Source: Microdochium bolleyi (lineage: Eukaryota > Ascomycota > Sordariomycetes > Xylariales > Microdochiaceae). From it: a DNA stretch of 64,000 nt. Every line of letters starts with the position of its first letter. Position 1 is the first letter of the stretch. Both the position numbers and the translations under genes were made by a program. Below are positions 1 to 9,258 of this stretch, one piece after another. Under the pieces are notes generated by a model, which worked only from the letters and a program-made list of their open reading frames with translations, was not told the origin of the DNA and ran no database searches. Location of the stretch: NCBI GenBank assembly GCA_001566295.1, contig KQ964250.1, positions 558,001 through 622,000 of the forward strand, written 5' to 3'.

Positions 1-1682
1 TTGTGCCACGAGTGACGTTGAGCTTGTGACTCACGTCTCGCGCGGTGCCTTGCGTCTGAGCCGCAAATCCACGGGGACACAAAGATGGATATAAATAGAG
101 AGGGATATGTACACATCTACCGTGATTCACCGCCATTGACACGCACTGCATAGATGCAACGTACGAGCACGACGTCTCCTCGGTACACGGCGTGTGGACA
201 CTCCAGCTCTCCGGTGCCAATACCGAAGACAATCGATCCCAAGGGTCGGGCATTTTCTGGTTTCGTCCCGGGAGGCCTGGGGGTTTGGGTATCAAAGTCT
301 GTCTTTTGCAGAGCAGGCATCGGTGTGTTTGTGTGTCGTCGTGCTTTTGAACCCCGGGTCCGGGATGACTGGTACATCAACTTCTCCGAGGCTGAGTGCT
401 TAAGGATCGGGGAAGCAGAAAATTGATGCGTGCTACGTTGTTGGTCCGAGTTGGTGATGCGTTTGTTTTTTCTTGTTCTTTGTTCTTGGACAGCATCTTG
501 TGCCGCACACGTGGCATCTCCTCGGAGCTGGGTTTGTCCTCTTGCTTACAAGAAGGGATACAGGGGGAGAACGACTATGACCCATCATAAATCTTTCACA
601 GGAGACTGTGCCCAGCATATCCTAAGATCGTGCTTGGAGAGGGCATTCGCTTGGCTTCTCGCCAAGCTGCTCACTTGTACATAACATGGAAATCGGGGTA
701 TGTCTTAAGGACAAAATATACACGGTGGACTTGCTTTCCCTGCTTGCAAATATACAAATACATCTGACTGTGGACGAACTGCCAGACAAAGGTAAGGCGT
801 ATATGCAGGAAGCCGTTTTGTAAAGTATACTTGGAAAAGTCGTCGAAGCTGGGTGGAGGACCTTTCTTGGATACCGCAGGTAGATTTGTTCAACGTTCAC
901 CACTCAACACTCAACCACGGCCATTGCGCGTGCTGGAAGCCCACCACGGTGCAGAGGGTCTAACGGTCTAGAGGCACGATCTGCAGCCAAGACTTCTCTC
1001 AAGCCCAGTGATTAGTGTCCAGATGTCACGGGATACGCCCAATTCGTGCCCGACGACGTGGGCGACAGATGTTTGAGCAGGAGACAAGAGGGGGTGAAAG
1101 GAGATGATTCATGGACCGGCACTTGGGGACTCCAGCCACGCCGTAGGGCTGGGTTGCGGATCTCCATGCGTAAGGTCAGACAGACAGACGACGTGCCCCT
1201 GGGACAGACCAGTCAGCGGGCTAATGCCGGCCGGGCTACGCAGCCAGCATGGGCAGAAGGTGTCTGTTTGCCATCTCAGCGAGTCACCTCGTCACGGCCA
1301 GTGCGATCACCGTGAAGTAGCAAAGCCAGGGATCGCCTCTTATAACAGGTTCTCCTCAGAGATGATATCCGCTGGTGGGGTATAGTATTTCTTGATGAAG
1401 TATCTGATTCATAACTAGCTAGATAAGTGGGTATACACAGAATATATCGAAAGCATGGAAGGTCTCTCAACTTGGGCAATCTCCTGTTTTCGCCTCCTCT
1501 CGTTCTTTGTGAACCCGGGAACGCAACAAAAGAAATGAATCCGGCAACTGGTCAAGGAGCAGCGTTATATATCTGATAAGAGGCCGAAAGGCTATGCCGC
1601 ATGTAAGAACAGAATAACAATGTGCTTTGTAAGTATGTAGACAGAGAACAACTCGGGCAACAACTCGGTTGCCACTATCCTC
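1..1682. other. Intergenic, no gene recognised
   Basis: The left 1.7 kb holds only short reading frames under 95 codons on either strand, with no recognisable domain and no convincing splice-joined model. An ataaatag TATA-like run lies near position 90. It borders the 3' end of the lipase gene on the right, so part of it is probably that gene's 3' UTR. Confidence 0.5.
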
Positions 1683-3554
1683 TCACGCCATCGGAGACTG
1701 GAAATAATTAGTGCTCTTCCGTCCCAGAAACGCAGGCCTTGGCGAGATTCTGTTTCCCAGCCCCTCCTTGTTCGGGCTGCGGTGCATCCAGACCTCATTG
1801 CCGAGCTCGTACGTGACGATGCCCATCAAGGGTTTACCTCTCACATCCATCGCAATCTTGGAGTTGGGCGAGGGTCTCGCGTACAGAGCGCGCAATCGGA
1901 CCTTGAACTCGTCGTCTATCCGGAGTCTCGCGGCCGTCCACTTGCGATCGGGCTTGTGCTCCAGCGGGATCTCATCAGCCTTGATCGCTTCGGTAAGCAG
2001 GATCCCTTCGTTCTGCCACAGCCCTGCCGTGTCGGCGATCTGCTCCTTGGGGAGAACCTGCTTGAGGTACTCGAGGGAGGAGTTTGTGGTCAGGTAAATT
2101 GCCCGGCGGGGATTGATGAGCGTCTTGATGAACCACGACATCATGTTCGGGTAGAGGACTGCAAAGTCCGTTTGTGAGAGATGCGTTGAGCCGCGCATTG
2201 TTAGGTTCCACACTTTCGCGCCGCCCTGGATGGCTTCTTGGCAGATCCCGTCGATCCGGTCAAAGTTGTCTGGCCAGTGCATGAACGTCTCCGAGTTTAT
2301 GCAAATCAAAGGCTTGCGCAGTGACGACTGCGTGCCTTCACGAACGACTGGAATCGCGGGACCCCACGCGTCCAAGAGGATAGCCTGGCCGATCCAAGGG
2401 AACCTCTCGTGTTCCCTCGATGCCTGCACAGAAGTTGCGCCGCCGAATGAGTGGCCCATGATGGTGGCGTTATCGGTGTACATCCGTCCCTCCCAGTCTT
2501 TCCAGTCGACATCGTCCAGGCCCTTTGAGCTGGACCCGGGGTTGCCCTTCTTCCTCAGGTTCGATCTGTAGATGAGATCACCCTGGCCAGTGTTGATCAG
2601 ATTCAGCGCGTAGTGTGCCTCCTCGAGCTCTGCCATGCGCATCTCGATCTGTGCTGTCCTCAGCTCCACGTCCACGCCACGGTCGTTGTTTGGGCTTGTG
2701 TCCTGAGCATTGTCCAGAGGGAAGATGTAGTCGACGACATAGTAGTCCTTGGATTTCGTGTTGTCCATCCTCTTGCCGTCGGCCAATTCCCGGCTGGGAG
2801 GGATGTTGACAGTGGACCTGGCGCCACTCCCGTCTCTGTGCTCTACGGCGCATACAATGAAACCATGGCTCGCCAGCTCGCCACAGATGGCACTGTAACA
2901 GGTCCGCGAGCCGCCTAGCCCGTGGCTGAACATGATGACTGGGAATCGGGGTCTGTTGACGGGCTGGTCCGCCAGGAGTGTGGTTCCGGACTCAGACTCG
3001 GCGCTTTTCGAGCTTGGCTGGCCAGGTATGTGGTTGGCAAGCGTCGCATTGCGGAAGGCCGGGAGCTTCGTGAACATGGACGTTAGTGCCAGGTACGCGG
3101 TTACGGGCAGATGCGGCAGGCTGAGGAACTTGGCATAACCCTTGCAAGTGAGCACTCTCGGTCGAGGAAGCCATGTGGCGCGTGAGGGCTTGCCAGCGGA
3201 CTTGGAGTACGTGGTGAGCTCGCATGGGTAATACAGCGAGAAGAGGACGGTGTCGATGCGTAGAGCGTGCGTGTGGTCGCGTTTGATGTTGGAGAACGGC
3301 CTCGGCGCGCGGACGGGGATCTCAATCTCCATCGTGCCGACGCTGTAAGGGCCCGAGTACTCGGGTAGAGTGTGGAAGATACGCTCCCGGAAGGTCCGCG
3401 GCGGAGCCTTGCCCGGAGGCAGCCTCTGCGGCTTGGGCTTGTCTTCATGGTGAGAGTCCGCCATCGTGTCTGTGCTGTTGAGGTGTGACCGGACCCGCGC
3501 GTAAACTACGTTGGCGACAAGGGTCGACACGAAGATGAGGGCGTAAATAAGCAT
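1683..3554 (-). CDS. PAF-acetylhydrolase-like lipase/esterase, membrane anchored
   Basis: This is an intronless 623-codon gene whose ATG is at 3554. The protein resembles the platelet-activating factor acetylhydrolase isoform II family, serine lipases with an alpha/beta-hydrolase fold that remove short or oxidised acyl chains from phospholipids. The nucleophile elbow reads GHSFGG, followed by LLDAWG, which probably supplies the catalytic Asp. A late STHLSQTDF segment fits the catalytic His. A second GLGGS-type turn (MFSHGLGGSR) forms the usual oxyanion region. The first 20 or so residues (MLIYALIFVSTLVANVVYA) are hydrophobic and look like a signal anchor or a signal peptide. The C-terminal third (about residue 480 on) is longer than in animal PAF-AH and is typical of fungal members. 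Substrate is inferred only from family membership. Confidence 0.85.
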   Translation of the reverse strand: MLIYALIFVSTLVANVVYARVRSHLNSTDTMADSHHEDKPKPQRLPPGKAPPRTFRERIFHTLPEYSGPYSVGTMEIEIPVRAPRPFSNIKRDHTHALRIDTVLFSLYYPCELTTYSKSAGKPSRATWLPRPRVLTCKGYAKFLSLPHLPVTAYLALTSMFTKLPAFRNATLANHIPGQPSSKSAESESGTTLLADQPVNRPRFPVIMFSHGLGGSRTCYSAICGELASHGFIVCAVEHRDGSGARSTVNIPPSRELADGKRMDNTKSKDYYVVDYIFPLDNAQDTSPNNDRGVDVELRTAQIEMRMAELEEAHYALNLINTGQGDLIYRSNLRKKGNPGSSSKGLDDVDWKDWEGRMYTDNATIMGHSFGGATSVQASREHERFPWIGQAILLDAWGPAIPVVREGTQSSLRKPLICINSETFMHWPDNFDRIDGICQEAIQGGAKVWNLTMRGSTHLSQTDFAVLYPNMMSWFIKTLINPRRAIYLTTNSSLEYLKQVLPKEQIADTAGLWQNEGILLTEAIKADEIPLEHKPDRKWTAARLRIDDEFKVRLRALYARPSPNSKIAMDVRGKPLMGIVTYELGNEVWMHRSPNKEGLGNRISPRPAFLGRKSTNYFQSPMA

Positions 3555-4665
3555 CTAAGGGGAAGGACGATGGTCCTTATAACGTGTGCATAGCCGCGTT
3601 GGCTTCTATGGTGGTCCAGACCAGTGCAAGCTTTGGGTGCCGTGTGTTGACGAGATAAGAGTTCTCAATTGGAAAATTTGTGTGAAAATAGATCTGAGAA
3701 CAGTAGATTGGAAGTCTCGGAATGCACGCCCATGGCAGTTGGTAGGTATGGGTGTGGTGGTGGTTCCCTCCATTATGCAGGGCGGAGCTCACCTCCGGGC
3801 CAGGCACATGACGTCACACCAACACCACACTAACAAGCCTTGGCTGAAAAGCCCGGCTGCCCTAACCCATCCGTGCTCTCTCTCCTTCATCGGCAGTCGT
3901 GAAAGCCGAGTGGTCCGCTGCCGCACATACAAGTCGTCACATGGCCTCGTGCTCGTCGCAGCATCGAATGAACATCCATATTCTAAAACAACTAACACGC
4001 AGGTTTTGTAGTACTATCAGCGTGCCTCCATTAAATCACGCAGCCGGGCCCCGGAACATCTGGTACAAGCGCGCTCTTGTAACTCGTCTCGCCCCTATCT
4101 GAACTCCCCGGGGGAAACGCTCGGATCGTTGCAGCCCGAACACTTCCAAAGAGCTTCCGCGCGAGGGTTGATCCGTTCGTTAACAGCGGCGCCGTCCGCA
4201 CTCTCCGGCCCCACGCGAGTCCATGGGCACCGTAAATCACAGGCGGGTGGGCGGATCCACCCCCACGGCCCGCCGTCCTGTGTGATGTCACTCAGCTCTC
4301 TCTGCTCCCTCGTACACAGACTTCATCGTCCCGTCGGCGAGGATGGCTACCAGTGGTCATGGCCTAGTCTCGGGGGATACATCAACCTCGGGAGACCGCG
4401 ATCGCGACTGGAGCAATCGCAGTGTGTCGTCCCGACAGACGGCCGAAGCACTCGGACTGACGTAGAGACCATGGATATATCCTTAACCATCATTTTGCAC
4501 ACACGCATCAGTGAGATCGCCCCGTGGGCCGTGCAATGTTTGGTCACCGTCAAGCCAAAATGGAACATCCTCCGAGGACAGCTTTTTGTAGATTCTAATG
4601 TCTATCTCTCGTACACTGGTAGGCAGACCACCGACTCCTGAATCATACACATGCGTCGGACCAGC
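3555..4665. other. Intergenic between lipase promoter and MCR1 3' end
   Basis: I find no gene here. The part nearest 3555 should be the lipase promoter and 5' UTR. It contains a perfect TGACGTCA element, listed separately. The remainder has only short, unrelated reading frames. Confidence 0.5.
3809..3816. promoter_or_regulatory. CRE-like TGACGTCA palindrome
   Basis: A perfect 8-bp TGACGTCA lies about 255 nt upstream of the lipase ATG. It is the consensus for ATF/CREB-type bZIP factors such as fungal AtfA. Function is inferred from sequence match and position only; an 8-mer can occur by chance. Confidence 0.35.
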
Positions 4666-5866
4666 CTAGAACTTGTAGACCTGCTCCTGGGTATAGCCGA
4701 GCTCCTTGAGGATGCCCGTGAGCTCGCCCTGGTCCTTGGGGCTCTTCTTGCCGCCCGAGATGGCCTTGTACAGACCGGGGGGCCCGCAGACAAAGACCTT
4801 GATGTTGTCCTCCTTGGGCTCGGGCAGGACCGTCTTGAGCAGGTTCTTGTCAATGTGGCCGCTGTTGCCGGCCCACTCCTTGGGCGGGTTGTCGAGCACG
4901 TAGAAGGCGCGGAAGCGCTGGGGGTACGTGTTCTCGAGGTGCGCCAGCTCCTTCTTGAGCAGGATGTCCTCCTCGGTCAGGTTGCCGAACACGAGCGTGA
5001 CCTTGGTCTTGTCCTCCGGGTTGTTGAAGATGGCCCGGATCAGCTGGTACATGGGCGTGATGCCGGTGCCGCCAGCGATCAGGGCGATGTGGTTGTGCTT
5101 GTTGGCCGCCCAGGGGTACTTGGGCAGAGGGCCCTTGAAGTCGAGCCGCTGACCAGGCGTCAGGTCGTGGATGTGCGTCGACATCGGGCCGTTGGGGTAC
5201 TTCTTGACGATCAGGTCAATGTAACCGCGCTCGCCTGGAAGAATGGGTGGTGGTCAGTGCCATCATCGTGTACATTCACCCACAACTACCTCGGAAGGTG
5301 TCACTCACTCTCATCGCTGGTCGGTGTGTACGGCCGCAGGGTAGGCTTCTCCTGGTCCTCGTACTTGTACTTGGTCAGGATGGCGCTGGCGACGTCGAGG
5401 CCGGAAACCATGTCGTCCTCGGGCAGCTTGAAGCGGACTCGCTTGGTGTTGTGGTTGATGATCTCGACCTCCTCGACAGGGAGGGAGATGAAGCCCTGGT
5501 CGCCGCCGGTGAAGGCCTTCTTCGCAGGGCCGCTGGGGATGGCAGCCTTGGCCTTCTCGGCGGCCTTCTGCGCGGTGCCCGGGTTCGCGGACAGGTAGTA
5601 GTAGCCACCACCAGCGATGGCGAGGCCAGCGGCAGCGAAGACGGCCGGGTTGGTGCCCTGCTTGGGGGCCTCGGTGGCATATGTGCGCGATAGGGCGGTC
5701 TGTAACATATCCTGGGTCAGCTATTTGACCCTGCATTCACGATCTTCGCAGCATGGGAGGTCGCAGGCTTGCTCAGCCGGCTGAAAGAGCCACTGTGGGG
5801 AGCTCGAGTTGTGCAACATACGCGCTTGAGGGGCTGGGCAGCCCGGAAGGCTGATCTGGCGAACAT
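4666..5866 (-). CDS. MCR1: NADH-cytochrome b5 reductase 2, mitochondrial
   Basis: FAD-dependent reductase of the mitochondrial outer membrane/intermembrane space that passes electrons from NADH to cytochrome b5 and related acceptors. I join three exons: 5822-5866, 5699-5309 and 5234-4666, giving 334 residues. The first exon encodes only 15 residues (MFARSAFRAAQPLKR), then GTATGT...TTACAG (122 nt) leads to TALSRTYATEAP, a proper mitochondrial presequence. An ATG at 5708 opens the same frame but sits on the splice acceptor, so I reject it as the start. A hydrophobic helix (about 32-51, AVFAAAGLAIAGGG) is the membrane anchor. RPYTPTS at 137-143 binds the flavin, and GGTGITP (200-206) with CGPPG near the end binds NADH. 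Length matches fungal Mcr1. Confidence 0.93.
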
Positions 5867-6045
5867 TGCTGCGGTGATTGGTCCTCGACGATGGCAGTTC
5901 GGGAACAGACTGAGGTTGGAAAGTATTAGAAATCAGGAACAAGAGCTAGGGCCGCTGACGTTGTTGAGGTGGGTGGACAAAGAGGAGCTGCCCTGCAAGA
6001 CCCGAAATTCCCTGGCGGATCCCGGCGCCCCGATGCGGTCATTGA

Positions 6046-6059
6046 CAATTGATCAATTG
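6046..6059. repeat. 14-bp perfect palindrome CAATTGATCAATTG
   Basis: The 14 bases read the same on both strands. The site is AT-rich against a GC-rich background and lies about 180 nt upstream of the MCR1 ATG. It could be a dimeric factor site, but no factor can be named. Confidence 0.4.
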
Positions 6060-6074
6060 AGCTCTGGCATTGGC

Positions 6075-6081
6075 TGACTAA
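6075..6081 (+). promoter_or_regulatory. AP-1/Yap1-like TGACTAA motif
   Basis: TGACTAA matches the half-overlapping site recognised by fungal Yap1/AP-1 bZIP factors. It lies about 210 nt upstream of MCR1, an oxidoreductase gene for which redox control would make sense. This is inference from a 7-mer. Confidence 0.3.
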
Positions 6082-6305
6082 AGCTCGGCCAGAGCGCTAT
6101 TGTGGGGCACGATTGCGAACGGCCGGGAGGGTTCCCGACTTCGGTTCAGGACGCGTGTTTCTCGGGAGCATCCACTTTCGAACAATTCCCATCACGTCGA
6201 TATTGGCTCGTGCCTCCAGCACCACTATCAGGTGAAGCATTGTGGTTTCTTGGTCATGCAGCTCTGTCTTGAGAAAACAGAAATGTCTCTCGCATTCCTA
6301 GGTCT

Positions 6306-7272
6306 TCACATCCAGGTCTCCTTTTCTTCCTCCACAAACTGCCTAAATGACCGCGGACGCCGACCAGTGACCTCTTCGACGAGATTGTTGATGCGGTCCT
6401 CTGCGCCGTTTCTGATGATCGTGTCGAGACTAGCGAGGATGGGCGCATACTCCTTGGGCAGCCCAAAACTGATATGTCGCTCCATGAGCTCCTGCTCCGT
6501 GAGCTCGTGGTACGTGATCTTGCGGCCGAGGACCTCCGTGAAGGTGGCGGCAAGCTGCGTGTAGTCTAGGAGCTCCGGGCCGAGGATAACATAGTCCCTG
6601 TTCGGTGCGGCGCTCGTCGTGAGCGCATGGGCAGCTACTGCAGCGATGTCATACGCTGAGACCACGGGCATCCGTCCCGGTCCCGTGGCTGAGTAAAGCT
6701 TGTTCTCCTCCTTGATGGCCCGGCGGTGCAGGGCCTCAGTGGCATAGTTCTCTGCAGGTTGCCAATGATGTGTTAGCTGACTGAGGGTCTTGAGAGAGAT
6801 GGGGCACTTGGTGGGGAAACCCACGCTGGAACCATGTTGGCCGCAAGACCGCCCACTCGACTTCTCCCCTGTCGCCCATCTCACGGAGCAGTTTGTGTAT
6901 CTCCCCGAGCGCCGGCGAGTCCTCGGTGAACTGACTCGAGCTCAGCAGCACGAACCGCCGCGTGCCGTTCTTCCTGGCCATGCTGATGAGCTTCTCGGCC
7001 ATCGCTCCAGGGGCGGCGTAGCCAGGTGCTACGATGAAGACCGAGCTCACGGCCTCGCTGCCGCCTCCGAGCAGAGCATCATTCCACGTCGACTCGTCAT
7101 CCCAGTCGAATTTGACCGTCGTGTAGCCGTTGGATGATGTTGGGTTACGTCTCGAAGCGACGATGGGGACAAAGCCGGCCGAAACGAGCTGTGGTGCTAT
7201 TTGGCCTGCGACCTTGCCTGTTCCGCCGAGGAGGAGGACAGTCTTGGACTCGTTGCTGTCTTGCTGAGCCAT
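6306..7272 (-). CDS. NmrA/EasG-like NAD(P)-binding oxidoreductase
   Basis: Two exons (6825-7272 and 6306-6751, intron 73 nt, joining WFQ to QNYATEA) give 297 residues. The N-terminus carries the dinucleotide-binding loop LLLGGTGKVAG of an atypical short-chain dehydrogenase. The rest follows the NmrA-like/EasG branch: VLRPTWF, a central VVSAYDIAAVAAHAL, ILGPELLDY, VLGRKITYHELTEQEL, and a C-terminal GAEDRINNLVEEVTGRRPRSF. EasG/FgaFS enzymes reduce an iminium ion in ergot alkaloid synthesis, but many relatives exist in fungi without such clusters and none of the ergot genes is nearby. The true substrate is therefore unknown. The start is ATG 7272 (MAQQDSNES). It is divergent from the SnoaL-like gene that starts 804 bp away. 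Confidence 0.85.
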
Positions 7273-8075
7273 TGTGGAATGTGTGGTCAAAGTATGCCAG
7301 GTAGCACTCTGTATGACAGAAGCGGGAGCTTGTAATGAAACACGTGTGGCTAACCTGTGGGACGAAGTGTGTTTGTGATGAAATAAAGCTCTTTTTGGAG
7401 ATGTTGCATTATTTATATCTTGTTCAGAGGAGAACCATCCGTGTGCGAGAGGTTGCGTCGAAATGGTTCTTCATGTCAATGCTCATCAGTGACCATGCCT
7501 TGCGGCATATTGGGCAATGCCACACGACTTCTCTGACTGGCACCCATGTCATAAGTCCGGTGACAAATATTCCATGCACAGCTGCTTACTTCCAATTGCC
7601 TAGAAACGAGTTTCCAGCATCCATATTGAGAATTGCCAGGCAGAAATCCATGGAGATAACAGCATCTCGACGTCTTGGCGCCCCGCCGCAGCGTGGGTCG
7701 TCGGACTTAACAACCCCAATGGCCGCATCTTTCAGTCGAGCAGAGCCAACCGAGCCAACCACATGGATGTAAGCTTGTTAACAGCGATGGAAGTCATTGT
7801 GCCGTACAGAGTAGGTAGCATTTTGTTGGCCCGGTGCCAATGATGTTTTTGCACTTTCATGCTTGTTGGCCAGACCTGATGCACCCCTGTGATTCGCATC
7901 CCAATTTCCCATCCAGGTCTATCGCTCCGAATGGCGACTGAGAATCCAGCCCAGCATTGGGGGATCTATGCAAGATAAATGCGTCGAGCTGGGCTGCAAC
8001 CACATCGGTTTTCCTGGTTCCATGATTGTCACCAGCACTTTCTCTGTCACCTAGCCGCAAGACAGTTTCGACAAG
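7273..8075. other. Shared divergent promoter region
   Basis: This interval separates the start codons of two divergent genes, the EasG-like oxidoreductase and the SnoaL-like protein, and presumably carries both promoters. I see no coding sequence in it. Confidence 0.5.
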
Positions 8076-8815
8076 ATGGCTACCCCTTACGATGTGCAGA
8101 CATTCCTGCTCGACAAGGTCAACATCCACGACACAATCACGCGGATGGTTCGTGGGCACCACTTCACCCATTATGGCGATGTATCATGAAGCTAACATGG
8201 TGTCACCCTAGATGCTTGGGTACGATGACCGAGACTCGAAGAGCTTGCGGGACAAGGTATACGCGTCGAATGTCCTGATGGACTACTCTGCGTTGCTTGG
8301 TACGGAGCCGACCGATTACCCCGTCGAGGACTGGCTCGAGTACCTGTTCCGAGCGACCGAAGGATTTGACGCGACGCAGCACACTGCCCAGTATGTCTTG
8401 GAGCGTGGTGGCTACCTTTCTGCCGATGATGTCCCGACATGTGCGGAAGAAACCTAGGAGCTGACGAGCGGTGCCTCGTGCTACAGAGACATGCTCATCG
8501 AGCTCCCGCAGCCTACCAACGGCGCGACCAGGCCCAAGACCGTAGCAGTCGCGGCGTATGTGAATGCTCATATGGTGCGACGTGACGCTCGCGGAGGACC
8601 CATGATGCACAACGGCGTGAGTGCGAGGACACGAAAATGATTGAAGAGAAATGATGCTGACTGGCTTTCGCACGTAGGGTCGTTCGTACTTTGAGCTGGA
8701 GCACTTCCAGGAGATTGAGGACGCGGGCGAGAACCCGTGGAGGATCAGGAAGATGCGCGTGCAGCCCGCATGGGAGGATGGAAATTCCGCGGTCCTCGAA
8801 GGCGCGAAGAAGTGA
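8076..8815 (+). CDS. SnoaL/NTF2-like domain protein
   Basis: Four exons (8076-8147, 8212-8390, 8487-8616, 8678-8815) give 172 residues. The protein fits the SnoaL-like (SnoaL_4) branch of the NTF2-like alpha+beta barrel fold. It starts with an N-terminal helix (DVQTFLLDKVNIHDTITRMMLGYDDRD), then a sheet segment DYSALLGTEP, the AYVNAHMVRRD segment, and a C-terminal RSYFELEHFQEIED. Such proteins act as small cyclases, dehydratases or ligand-binding proteins, often in secondary metabolism. No catalytic set can be assigned here. The first intron uses an unusual GTTCGT donor. It is the only phase-compatible choice, because it keeps RM before MLGYDD in frame. The gene is divergent from the EasG-like oxidoreductase, which hints at a shared pathway. 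Confidence 0.82.
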
Positions 8816-9258
8816 GGAAGATCATCGGCAGTATATAGTCCTTAAACAAAGAAGGATGGACGCGGCGAGAACAGCAATGGGATCGCACTACTCCTCTCAA
8901 AGGCATGGAATGCTGTTCCGAGTATGAATGCGGGGGGCTGCACCCACTGTAAAGTTCTAGAACGCGATGACCTCACGCCGGGTGCCGGCCCAGGCGAGCC
9001 GATAAGATAGTGGACGTTTGCCTTGCAGAAAGCAGCTGGCCCACCCAAGCTCGTGTTGACGTCGGCGCCCAGCCTTATCTCGACAGCAACCCCAATCCAC
9101 GTTTGCTTCTTGCTCACGACAGAACATGCTACCCGCGGCACACCAATAACGCCGACATCTCCTATCGCTATCGTCCTGTGATGCTATAGCGTTCATCTCA
9201 CCACCAGCGCCAGTCGCATTCCGACCACCGCCGACAAGCCGAAGCCACGCCGCCAACC
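8816..9258. other. Intergenic, RMD1-like promoter and 5' UTR
   Basis: No gene seen. The interval runs from the 3' end of the SnoaL-like gene to the start of the RMD1-like gene, with C-rich sequence just before that ATG. Confidence 0.5.

Larger units (their letters stand above)
5867..6305. other. MCR1 promoter region
   Basis: No gene seen. This interval lies between the MCR1 start (leftward) and the 3' end of the NmrA-like gene. It contains a 14-bp palindrome and a TGACTAA motif next to an inverted CCAAT (ATTGG) near 6069-6081. Confidence 0.5.

Noticed and set aside
4651..5598. 315-codon plus-strand frame opposite MCR1
   Set aside because: It is antisense to a well-supported gene and arises from GC3-biased codons. 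It spans the MCR1 intron with no family resemblance.
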